A DNA stretch of 64,000 nucleotides from Chalciporus piperatus (taxonomy: Eukaryota; Basidiomycota; Agaricomycetes; Boletales; Boletaceae), in the NCBI GenBank assembly GCA_038093975.1, contig JBBPTG010000047.1, forward strand, positions 62,001 through 126,000. The letters run 5' to 3'. Within the stretch, counting starts at the first letter, position 1. Each line of letters opens with the position of its first letter. Below the pieces are notes generated by a model. The model was not told the DNA's origin and made no database searches. It saw only the letters and a program-made list of their open reading frames with translations. The translations under genes and the position numbers were made by a program. Shown one piece after another: positions 9,230 to 18,194 of this stretch.

Positions 9230-12200
9230 CTAAAGTAAGGACTGTAGGTGTTCTGGCAAGAATACATGAAGAGCACTGTCAGTAGAGGAGAAATGCTGAC
9301 TTGCACGAAGTCGTCGACGATAGGTTCCCCACAAATGACCCGCAGCACGAATTGCATGAGTATGCCATACACCAGCGAGAGCCGCAGATAAGCGACATGG
9401 CAAAGGTGCGACACGATCTATCGGGGGGACGAGGCCCAAATAGTATCGTGATAGGTATTGCGGCCATACAGGTGCATCCTCAAAAAGCCGACGAGTGGCG
9501 TCGAGCAGAAGGTCTCGTGACGGAGGAGGAACATCACGAAGGAGGGTAGTGACCTCTGCGAGCACGTCATGGCGATGAGAGTCCCGAATGCCGGCGAAAG
9601 ATGGGCACGCAACGAAGATATGATGAATCGTTGCTTTCGCGGCACAGCCAGAATGACACCAAGGGGAAGTGTCACCCAGTCGACGGAAGCGCACGTCGGG
9701 GCTGTCTAGCTGAGAAGATCGGGCGTATAGCTGTACTTCCGTAGAGTAAGCAGAAGTAGCGTGCACGTAGCTGTATGGGGGCGGTGCATGGAGGTCGTAC
9801 AGTTCGCGAGCAAGGGTTTGTGAGGGCCGAAAATCGCGACGATGCGCACAATGGGCGGATAGGAGAGTTTCAAAAGTTCTCGCTACATCAGATTCGACGA
9901 AACCTAGAGATGAATGAAATAGAACGTAAGGGTCCATAGTGAAGGTAGGCAAAGGCAAGGGGATAGGAGGCAATGAGGAGTGTTGTGCGGACGATGCGAG
10001 GCGATCCACATAGGTGTTAGCGACGGATAGGGAAGATGTATCCGAAGTGTGTGCACGGACATGGGTGAGAGTAGGACGAAGATGGAGGGGAATACGATGA
10101 AGAATGCTGAGTAACCAACGATAAAGGGAACGAGCCGGGTTGGAGCGGAGGAGCATTAGCGTTGAGGAGTCTGGGTCGGAAAGCGCGGAAATAAGGTTGA
10201 CGGAGGTGAGATGATCTGTGGCGATGGTGACCGGCGAAACAGTGGAAGAGCTTGAAAACGAGGAAAGGTAGGCCACTACCAACGCATAAACTTCTGCGTG
10301 TAAAATGGAATAGGAGCGAGCAGGGAAAGGGAGACTGGCGAGTAACGTAGATGTGGAAGAGGAAGTGGCGAAGGTGAGGCGACGATGGGTGAAAAGATCA
10401 GGGGAAGCAGGGAACATAGAGCCGTCTGTAGCAATTAGTGCAGATGAATGCTCATGGGAAAGAGGAGGAAGGGAAGAGAAAGATGTAAGTGCTTGTATGG
10501 CGTTTTCGGCGGCAATTTGACGCGCTGAAGGGGAAACAGTAAGGGTTGAAGGTGAAGCCTGTAGAAGGTGCGATAAACGCAATGGTCTTAGCCAAGCGTA
10601 GATCTGATCCCAATTGCTAGCAGCGGGCGTAAAACGAGTAAGAGCTGGTGCCTTTGGGTCAACATGGAACGAAGATAGAGAGGGATAAGGGTGGGGCTGC
10701 CAAGCACCAAGATCATGCATGGTGTGAAAACCGGCGTGAGCGAGATTAGAGATGATGTTGGGAGGCGGAGCAGAGGGTGACAGTTTGGCGACATGGCGAA
10801 TACTGACTTGTCCTGTAGAAAGATAGGATTGATCAGTGCGTAAGATGGACATGTCTACCATTCTTAATGCGTCGTGAGCCACGATCCAGGTCCAAGGCAG
10901 GGTGCGCGAGGAACGAAGAAAGGAGCGCGAAGTGGTAGGTGATTGTAACGGGTCGCGACAGTTGTTTAATGTGCAACACCAGTCTGCCCAGGTGATTTCT
11001 GCGAGGGTGCGGAAAAGGGGAACATGGTGATTGAGGTCACGGAGGAGCCCTGTTACCGCAGCTGTATAATTCAACCTAGAGATGGAGGGGAAACCGAAAC
11101 CCCCAAGAGATAGTGGTAAACATAGAAGGTCAGCATTAAAGTGAAACGGAAAGCGTAAGTACTCATGAACGCGCGTCGCTAGGTTGTTGTCTAGCTGACG
11201 TGCGTCCGCTGGTCGCAGTGGTTGATAAGCCAGTCGAGGGCGTATGCGGGACACGAGAATCTGGGAAATGGTGCGGCGAAGTAAAGTTAGTGGTAAACGG
11301 GTGCGCAGAGGAGGAAATTTGAAGTTAGTGAGCATGTTCGCGAGGACATCCGCTTGACGATCCGGGTCGTTAACCTCAGTGCGCAAGAACTCTACGTGAT
11401 CAGTGACGACACGGACGGGCTTGCGGATAACTTCGGGAGAGGAGAGGCAGTCAGGGTTTATGGAATCCATCAACGTCTCTTGTGGGGAAAGAGGAGTGTT
11501 GTGAAACCAAGCGAGCGACTTGGTCCAGGCGGTAATCCATCCATAGGCGGCTTGGAAGCGTTCGAGAGCCAAACAGGAACGGTTGAGTGACTGGAGGGAA
11601 GAGGCGAAAAATAGCGAGTCATCCATGGCCTCGAGCATAGTGATGTCTAAAGAAGAAGTATGGGGTGGTAGATGAGGCGTGTGTTTAATGGATGAAGAAA
11701 CCCGTAGGGAACCCGGGTCTGTGGAAGAAAGATCGTTGATCCAACGGCTTCCGAGGCTCGTAGTGAGGGTAGACTTGAGGGGAGATAAAGGTCCACCTTG
11801 CTTGGTTACGCCAGAAACGACGAAGGTGGGAGTGAGGCCATGAGCGGTTTTGATACGATATGGCACGTTGGATTGGGCGGAGTAATCAAAGTCGATGATG
11901 GCCTCCGGAAAGCCATATGCACGCAAGGCATCGTAGAATCCTTCCGGCTCCAACCGGTCGAATCCTTTCATTTGATCACGTCGTAGAGCAAAGATAGGAG
12001 TGTGAGTGCGGTTAGACCAGCACTCGAGCTGTGACAAAAAGGAGAGTAAGTCACGAGCCTGAACCCCCGGCTGTGTGGCGATTTGTCCAGCAGGAACAAT
12101 GCCCATCTTTGCGACGTAGGGCATCATTCGATAGTTGAGCCATGCGTAAGCAAGGTTCATGAGAAGGTTGCTGCAGCAAACGCCGCGGTAGTTGGAGAGT

Positions 12201-15200
12201 TCAGCAGGTGATCCCCTTTTATGAATGGTAGAGAGTGTGGAGGGCTTTAAGGAATCAGGGAAATGGGATGATGTAATGGTGTAGTTGACGAGCTGCAAAA
12301 CAAGGTCGAGAGTGGAATCAGAGAAAAGCTTCAGGTACCATTTCTCCCATCCATCAGGCCCCGGGCAAGGTCGGCGGTTACCCCGGGTTAATAAACGTCG
12401 CAGGTCCGGTAATGACATCGGCTGAGGCCAGCGGAAGGGTTCGTTGTGTACGCGCTCAGCGATGGCGCAAACGGAAGGGGAGGTTATCCAGGGTTTTTGA
12501 ATAGGGTCTCGTTCCTGCCGTGTGTAGAGGTTCCGATAGTAGTCCATTGTGATTTGATGAATATCCTGGGGTGAACTGCGAAGGTCAGTAGGACTATCAG
12601 GAGGGCGTAAAATGACGGGGGGTCCCCAGTAGTTCTCTCTGGGATAGAGGCGTTTTGCGGAACCGCCATGTAATGTGGCAGCAATACGAGCCCGAGAGGA
12701 CTGAGTGGCCCGACGGGTCAGTTCATCCTTTTCCGCGCGGTAGCGCAATTTGGCCAAAGAGCGTCGAGTTTGGACCAGAAAGGATAGAAAGTCCTGTGGC
12801 GCTGAGGGGACGGTAGTCGTCAATTGGAAGGAGGACATGTACTGGAATGCCCAAAGGTGAGTGTCGAGCAGAAATTGTAGACGCTGAGGATTGCGCTTGG
12901 CGGCAGAGATAAGCCTTCCCACCCGATGTATTTCGCAAAGGATGAGTCGTATTTGATGGTTGGAAATCTTGCGAGGAGACCGGTCGTGTGAGCGGGGTAA
13001 ATCAAAATGTTGCGCCGCAGCCTGGTGAATAGCTTCCGTCAACTCGTTGTAGAGGTGGTCAAACTGGCTATCAGAAGAGATGGGTGCGTCATCGGGGGAG
13101 TCCCGCTCAGCCAACAATCGGTCGAGCGTGATGGAGAACGCATTAAGGCGCTCTTTTTCACTTCGTTTGGGAAAGAGGGTCCGCCGCGGAGGGAAGTCGA
13201 GGGGGTAGTGGTTTTCCTGGTCAGCAGAGCGGAGGTCCTGAAGGACGAGGGATACAAGGATGGGAAGGTGGTCAGTAGCACCAATGAACGGGTCAGGCAC
13301 AACCTGAATGTCACCGGCAAAAATGCCTGTATGGGAGTGCACGGCCCGATCGATGATACTATGCCCTCCGTTACCTCGAGAGGTGTACGTGTTTGAAGCA
13401 TTGCGGTCAAGCAGGGAGGACCAAAGATCATGTCCCTGGCTGCCTTGCAAAAACGCGTGGAAAGCTTGAGATGCGGCTGATCGTGTTGCAGCCAGGTTGG
13501 TAGATTCGGCGCGGGAGAGAACAGCGTTACAGTCTCCTATAACGCACCATGACCCAAGTGCGGAGGCACATAAAGCCTGTATATGTGTCCAGAAGGGATC
13601 ATGGATCCCAGGGTCCCACGGCGCATAAACTGCTATCAAACGATGATTCAGGGCGAACCCTGAGTCAGTAGGTATAAGGAGGTCAAGGGCAACCACGCGC
13701 CCCATGAGCTCTGGTGGAGTGCAGACGCGCTGCACCGGCAATGATCTCGCAACGCCCACTACCAAACCCCACTTAGCGTTATGGCCTTGAGCGGAGGGTA
13801 CACCGGTCGTCTCCCAAGTGTTGTAATCTGGAGCATATATGCGACTGGCAACCGGGTGCACAGATTTTGTCTCCATTAAGGCCCAAACGTGAGGATGCAG
13901 AAGTGAAAGCGCGTTAGAGATCGACTGACATTTCATGATGTCATGCACTCCATTAGCATTTAGAGAAAACACAGAGAACGGAACATGAGCAGAGACGGCG
14001 TGCAAACAACACAGCAAGAGAAAGAGAAAATGAAACGGCCGAGCGCGAGCCGAAAGGAGCGCAGAACAAAGTAAGGAAGTAAACAGGGAACACAAGGAAA
14101 GGAGATAACGAAACAGTAAAGCAATGACATAAGTTAAGGGAGGTAGCCACCGGGCAATGGGACGCCATGGAAACATAAAAGGCGGTCGAAAGGAAAAGCC
14201 GCTACAGGACCCTTTCAGGATAGAAGGAGAAGAAGCAGAAGATACATTCAGGTCACGTCCTGTAGCCGAGGAAGTCAGCAAATTGGCTGACTGGATGAAA
14301 GGCGGCACTACCTCCATGTCCCCAAGCAGGTGTGATACCTCACCTTCCTCCGTGTCATCACGAGGAGTGGCCGCTTGTGGAGCAGCTGATGGTTCAGCGG
14401 GAGACGGTCTAGGAACAGAGGGCGACGAAGGTGACGGAGTAATCACAGGAAGGGACGAGACCAGGGGCATTAGTACCTCGTCGAGCTGTGCCGACCGTTC
14501 GAGGGTTTGATGAATAGATTGTTGGTGACCCGCAATGGCACGAGTATCTTCCTGAATACGATTCTGAAGTAAATCCTTCCGCTGTTGATCGCCGGTGTTG
14601 CCCAGGTAGGTCAACGTAAGTTCGGCCATGTTGCGGTCCTGCTGTGCGGTTAGGAGTTGGAGGTTGAGGGTACTAAGTCGATTAGAAGTTGAAAGGGATG
14701 CGGATAACGCAGAGATAGCCTGGGTGGAGAGGTACGACTGTTGTCGAAGCTGATCAAGGGCGAGGTGAAAGTCGTGAAGGATTGAGTGGAAGGAATTCAT
14801 AGCGGCAACTCCCTGCTGACGGACGTCCTCAAGTTCAGCACGTAGACCCTTAAGCTCGTTTGAGGCGACACCCTGGGTGGATGAGGAGGATAGGAATGCG
14901 GGATTGGTGGGGATACCAGCCGAGTTGACGAGGTAAAGGAGGTAAGGGTCTGATGTACCAAACAATCGGGAGAAGGCAGATCCTCCCCCTTTAAAGGCCT
15001 CGAGGGGGTCTGAAAGGATCCTGTCAGTCACGGCCCAGGTAGTGAACACGGCGCAATAAACGTCGTCATCAAGCTCCATGCGGCTGTGAACCACAACGTT
15101 ACCGTACTTCCTATTGAAGTACTGGTCGAGCATGTGCCTGGCTCCGTTAATTTCACGCAGGCCGGTGATTGCGATTTCGAGACCATAGATGGGCTGGATA

Positions 15201-16000
15201 AAACGGTACTGTTGGGGGTAGTAAGTGCGGCGCTCGAAGGTGGGGGGGTTTGCTTTTAGCCATGCAACTGCGTCGTGGGCGACAAGATCATACACCACCC
15301 GGTTGAGCGCACGGTTGATGTAGGAGCCCTGCGTTGCCACATGGCGGTCAGCGAGATAGCGGTCGGTGAGGGGCTTGAGTGCCCCAGCGTCAACAGTATC
15401 AACTCCGTTGAAGTAGATCCGCCGAGAACGATCAGGTCCGTTATTGACCTTCCAGGCTGCGTGGATGCCTTCCATGCTGCACAAGACTTTGCGAATGTTC
15501 TCCAGCCAGTCAGGGCGCGGTTGTGCAGAAGCTTGCGGAGGGAGGGAGACAGAAACGTAGTCCACAGGGGACCGAGAATCCGAAGGTGTGATAGATAGGG
15601 GCGGCATTTGGTCAGTGGGGTGTGCACGGTTATAATCTTGAACTATCCGATGTAGGTGAGTTACAGCGGCTCGAACGTCATGATGTTCGAGTCCAGAGAC
15701 GGTTAGTTGAAGACCGACAAAATGAGCGGGCTGTTGGGACTCGTCAGGGGGTGGGGGTGACCTATCCCTTTGCTCAAATTGTGGTATTGCTGGGTCTTGA
15801 GAGGTGAAGAGAGACATTATAGGGCAGTATTTGCCAGTAGTGGCAACGCAAGAACAAAGTAGAACCAACGATAGAGAATTATGATGGTGGTGGTGGTGGT
15901 GGTGGTGGTGGTGGTGGAGGAGGACGAGGCGTGAGTATTGAGAGACACGTGACCTTTTTACCTGCATTTCCATTGCCAACTCCTTGAGTCCTTCTTCCAC
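9230..16000 (-). CDS. LINE polyprotein (gag-like / APE endonuclease / RT / RNase H)
   Basis: One uninterrupted frame of 2256 codons. M1 is followed by a run of 12 His from (CAC)n; M62 (start 15817, MSLFTSQDP) may be the true start. Residues ~80-350 resemble a gag-like domain and ~375-510 are helical. A hydrophobic stretch (~610-670) precedes the endonuclease at ~675-915 (FSLNANG, METK, VYAPW, IGDCNAV, IIDRAV, TDHLPI). RT is at ~1195-1500, with QMKGFD as motif A, KQGGPLSP and the catalytic AMDD (1458-1461). RNase H is at ~1855-2005 (IATDGS, HAEVYAL, THVRAH). A zinc-finger-like CHSGC...H...C is at ~2115-2132. No stop or frameshift was seen, so the copy may still be active. Confidence 0.9.
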   Translation of the reverse strand: MEEGLKELAMEMQVKRSRVSQYSRLVLLHHHHHHHHHHHHNSLSLVLLCSCVATTGKYCPIMSLFTSQDPAIPQFEQRDRSPPPPDESQQPAHFVGLQLTVSGLEHHDVRAAVTHLHRIVQDYNRAHPTDQMPPLSITPSDSRSPVDYVSVSLPPQASAQPRPDWLENIRKVLCSMEGIHAAWKVNNGPDRSRRIYFNGVDTVDAGALKPLTDRYLADRHVATQGSYINRALNRVVYDLVAHDAVAWLKANPPTFERRTYYPQQYRFIQPIYGLEIAITGLREINGARHMLDQYFNRKYGNVVVHSRMELDDDVYCAVFTTWAVTDRILSDPLEAFKGGGSAFSRLFGTSDPYLLYLVNSAGIPTNPAFLSSSSTQGVASNELKGLRAELEDVRQQGVAAMNSFHSILHDFHLALDQLRQQSYLSTQAISALSASLSTSNRLSTLNLQLLTAQQDRNMAELTLTYLGNTGDQQRKDLLQNRIQEDTRAIAGHQQSIHQTLERSAQLDEVLMPLVSSLPVITPSPSSPSVPRPSPAEPSAAPQAATPRDDTEEGEVSHLLGDMEVVPPFIQSANLLTSSATGRDLNVSSASSPSILKGSCSGFSFRPPFMFPWRPIARWLPPLTYVIALLFRYLLSLCSLFTSLLCSALLSARARPFHFLFLLLCCLHAVSAHVPFSVFSLNANGVHDIMKCQSISNALSLLHPHVWALMETKSVHPVASRIYAPDYNTWETTGVPSAQGHNAKWGLVVGVARSLPVQRVCTPPELMGRVVALDLLIPTDSGFALNHRLIAVYAPWDPGIHDPFWTHIQALCASALGSWCVIGDCNAVLSRAESTNLAATRSAASQAFHAFLQGSQGHDLWSSLLDRNASNTYTSRGNGGHSIIDRAVHSHTGIFAGDIQVVPDPFIGATDHLPILVSLVLQDLRSADQENHYPLDFPPRRTLFPKRSEKERLNAFSITLDRLLAERDSPDDAPISSDSQFDHLYNELTEAIHQAAAQHFDLPRSHDRSPRKISNHQIRLILCEIHRVGRLISAAKRNPQRLQFLLDTHLWAFQYMSSFQLTTTVPSAPQDFLSFLVQTRRSLAKLRYRAEKDELTRRATQSSRARIAATLHGGSAKRLYPRENYWGPPVILRPPDSPTDLRSSPQDIHQITMDYYRNLYTRQERDPIQKPWITSPSVCAIAERVHNEPFRWPQPMSLPDLRRLLTRGNRRPCPGPDGWEKWYLKLFSDSTLDLVLQLVNYTITSSHFPDSLKPSTLSTIHKRGSPAELSNYRGVCCSNLLMNLAYAWLNYRMMPYVAKMGIVPAGQIATQPGVQARDLLSFLSQLECWSNRTHTPIFALRRDQMKGFDRLEPEGFYDALRAYGFPEAIIDFDYSAQSNVPYRIKTAHGLTPTFVVSGVTKQGGPLSPLKSTLTTSLGSRWINDLSSTDPGSLRVSSSIKHTPHLPPHTSSLDITMLEAMDDSLFFASSLQSLNRSCLALERFQAAYGWITAWTKSLAWFHNTPLSPQETLMDSINPDCLSSPEVIRKPVRVVTDHVEFLRTEVNDPDRQADVLANMLTNFKFPPLRTRLPLTLLRRTISQILVSRIRPRLAYQPLRPADARQLDNNLATRVHEYLRFPFHFNADLLCLPLSLGGFGFPSISRLNYTAAVTGLLRDLNHHVPLFRTLAEITWADWCCTLNNCRDPLQSPTTSRSFLRSSRTLPWTWIVAHDALRMVDMSILRTDQSYLSTGQVSIRHVAKLSPSAPPPNIISNLAHAGFHTMHDLGAWQPHPYPSLSSFHVDPKAPALTRFTPAASNWDQIYAWLRPLRLSHLLQASPSTLTVSPSARQIAAENAIQALTSFSSLPPLSHEHSSALIATDGSMFPASPDLFTHRRLTFATSSSTSTLLASLPFPARSYSILHAEVYALVVAYLSSFSSSSTVSPVTIATDHLTSVNLISALSDPDSSTLMLLRSNPARSLYRWLLSILHRIPLHLRPTLTHVRAHTSDTSSLSVANTYVDRLASSAQHSSLPPIPLPLPTFTMDPYVLFHSSLGFVESDVARTFETLLSAHCAHRRDFRPSQTLARELYDLHAPPPYSYVHATSAYSTEVQLYARSSQLDSPDVRFRRLGDTSPWCHSGCAAKATIHHIFVACPSFAGIRDSHRHDVLAEVTTLLRDVPPPSRDLLLDATRRLFEDAPVWPQYLSRYYLGLVPPIDRVAPLPCRLSAALAGVWHTHAIRAAGHLWGTYRRRLRASQHFSSTDSALHVFLPEHLQSLL

Positions 16001-16773
16001 ACATTTTCAGTTCAACAGACTACCCCGATTCCGGACGAGCGAACACGACGACAACGAACGATCAAACACATAATGCAACTGCATAGACGCACGAACAGGC
16101 GTGTGGCCATACAGTTGCAACAAGAGCTCAGTTGATGGGATGGCGAAGAATCTGGGATGGTGCGTCGGATTGAGTCGATGGACAATGAAATCGAGGGAAA
16201 GTTGGAGTGCAGGAGTGCTCGAAAGGTAAGACCACAGAAACGAGTATATGAACACACGTGACGCATGAGACTTGCATCGACTCTTCAAAGTGTAACCCAT
16301 GGGTAGGGTTAGGCTTGCCCGTGCAGTTCCTTAACATTATAGTCTGTTTGTCATGTATCCGCACATTCGTAGTGGGGCCAGAAAACCCAAGCAGCCAGAC
16401 TCCACATTTGCTATGCAATGATATTATTACTTAGTACTGAGCATGTCGAGAGTGAGCGCTAGTGAGCTACAATTATGGAACTTTTAGCCTGGCCGGTTTT
16501 CCTGATGCGTTGCTCCAGTACTACTAGTACTCACAGAGCATAGAGCTCCGAGTCAGATATCGCTGGGTTTTCAACACGCCCGCTCCCTGAAAATTTGTGC
16601 AAAACGAGAGCCCGGGCCGTACTTGGAACGGAACCATTGGTTGCATTCAGACTCACTGACACTTGTGACAGATCCCGGGCCTAAGAAGGTTTTGTATCGC
16701 TCAGTTATCATTATCCAGATATCCTTGAACCTTCCGCTTTCTCAGCCTGAGGCACCCTTCTCACTGGTTGTGC
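16001..16773. other. LINE 5' region and intergenic sequence
   Basis: Bases 16001 to about 16420 have minus-strand open frames continuing upstream of the LINE ORF and probably represent its 5' UTR. From 16430 to 16773 I see only the putative promoter side of the acyltransferase gene. Confidence 0.35.
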
Positions 16774-18026
16774 ATGGCCATCATCAATGAAACCCGTTGG
16801 GTTACGCCGCTCGATTCTCAATCGATATGGAACAAACCGGATGTTCTTCTTCAGACTTCTGATCTTATTCCGGACTGGGTGAGTGGTTTGTTATTCTTGC
16901 ATCGGGGTGACGACGACAATTTCTATCAGATGGACTTTGTTTGGGTCTTATGTGCCTCAGAAGCTGGATGAGCAGAGATTGTGCAATGCGCTAGCTCAGA
17001 CTCTGCGGGACTATTACCATGGCGAGAGTGTTTGATCTTGGATACCAGCATCTCTGATCCGGTCTACAGCTGTTGCACGCCTTAAGTTCGATGACATATC
17101 CAGTCAATGGAGGCTAATCTTCAAAGAGAATATTGGTATCCCGCTTACCTTCGGGATCACCATGCGCCCCAGCGTTATTTCGCAAGCCTTCGATCACGAG
17201 GTTCCAATATCTGCTTGTATACTAAACTGTCTGTTAACATGGATGTAGAAACATCCCGATTATGTCGACAAACACTCGTTCGTGCTCGACCGAGGAGCAA
17301 GCGATTCGGCAGAGAAACCTCTCCTTACCCTCGAGGTGATGGAGGGTAATGGTCAAACAACTATGACCCTTGGTGCGCTGGTTTTCGCTACTCTGATACT
17401 CAGTTTGACTTTTTCTCGGCAAGTTGGTGCCATATTTTGGGCTCGTCATACATCGTCACCGAATATTCATAATGCTAAAGTCGAGGTGACGCTTGGTATG
17501 ATCAAGGTCTCGTTATACCGCCTTTTCAACTGCTTCGTACGATTTAATCTTGATCATTCACAGGTGACTGCACCTCTATGACTCACTTGGCAAATGCTCT
17601 ATCGCTGTACTACCAAGAAATTCAGCCCGCCTTCACACCAACGTTCGAAAAGTACAGCGAACCCAGTGCTCAAAGTGGACTTTGGATTCAGTGATCGTAC
17701 GTGAGACTTGCATGCATTGAGTGTTTAGACCTTAATTGCATCCTGCACCCCGCAATAGGCGTTCGGTTTTACCTCTACGGTTGGGTGCCAGCCGCCTCTC
17801 TCGCACTCTCAAGCTGATACCAATCATAGGGTCCGGAGAGCATTTTATTTCCATGCTTCCAACAAACCCTACGCTGGAGGCTGACGGCACATGGACTACG
17901 GATGCTGGCGGTATCGACGTCGTTTTTCGATTGAAGCACGATCGCGTTGATGGATTTTGGAAGAAATTCCATGCAATAATGCAAGAAGCACAGAAGACCG
18001 CAGGAGCAAGTGCATCTGAGACTTGA
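16774..18026 (+). CDS. BAHD-like (PF02458-type) acyltransferase
   Basis: Predicted to transfer an acyl group from acyl-CoA to an alcohol. Exon pieces read MAIINETRW..., then FGSYVPQKLDEQRL...TLRDYYHGE. An intron (about 17028-17072) leads to VARLKFDD...GIPLTFGIT, and another (about 17203-17249) to KHPDYVDKHSF...PLLTLEVMEG. Next come WARHTS, an intron, and GDCTSMTHLANALS, which together place His and Asp at HxxxD spacing. The C-terminal exon (FISMLPTNPTLEADGTW...IDVVFRLKHDRVDGF) matches the tail of basidiomycete transferase-family proteins. One oddity: near 16942 the frame must shift by one base and I found no intron to explain it, so the gene may be damaged or mis-modelled. It lies head-on to P450-2 and fits an acylation step in the cluster. 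Confidence 0.6.
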
Positions 18027-18194
18027 TGTCCTTTGGCTGCAATCACTTAGTAAAAGGTAGCGGGAACCTCTAAATAGTGCTGGATATGTATGGATAACTG
18101 GAGATTTGAAATGAAGCAACAAAGTACACACTGTTACAGTTATACCTTCGAATGCTCTGATTGCCATACAACTATAGGCTTCAACGAAATGGTC

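Larger units (their letters stand above)
9116..16420 (-). mobile_element. full-length non-LTR retrotransposon (LINE) with APE, RT and RNase H
   Basis: On the minus strand it runs from an undefined 5' end near 16.4 kb, through one long ORF, to a 3' untranslated part ending in a (CATT)n tail instead of poly(A). Endonuclease, reverse transcriptase and RNase H in one ORF fits the Tad1/I-type LINEs of fungi; the exact clade is inferred. It lies between P450-1 and the acyltransferase, splitting the biosynthetic neighbourhood. No target-site duplication could be fixed because the 5' end is unclear. Confidence 0.8.

Noticed and set aside
9301..15807. Numerous ORFs on the + strand and other minus frames within the LINE
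   Set aside because: They are shadows of the 2256-codon frame and lack domain signatures.
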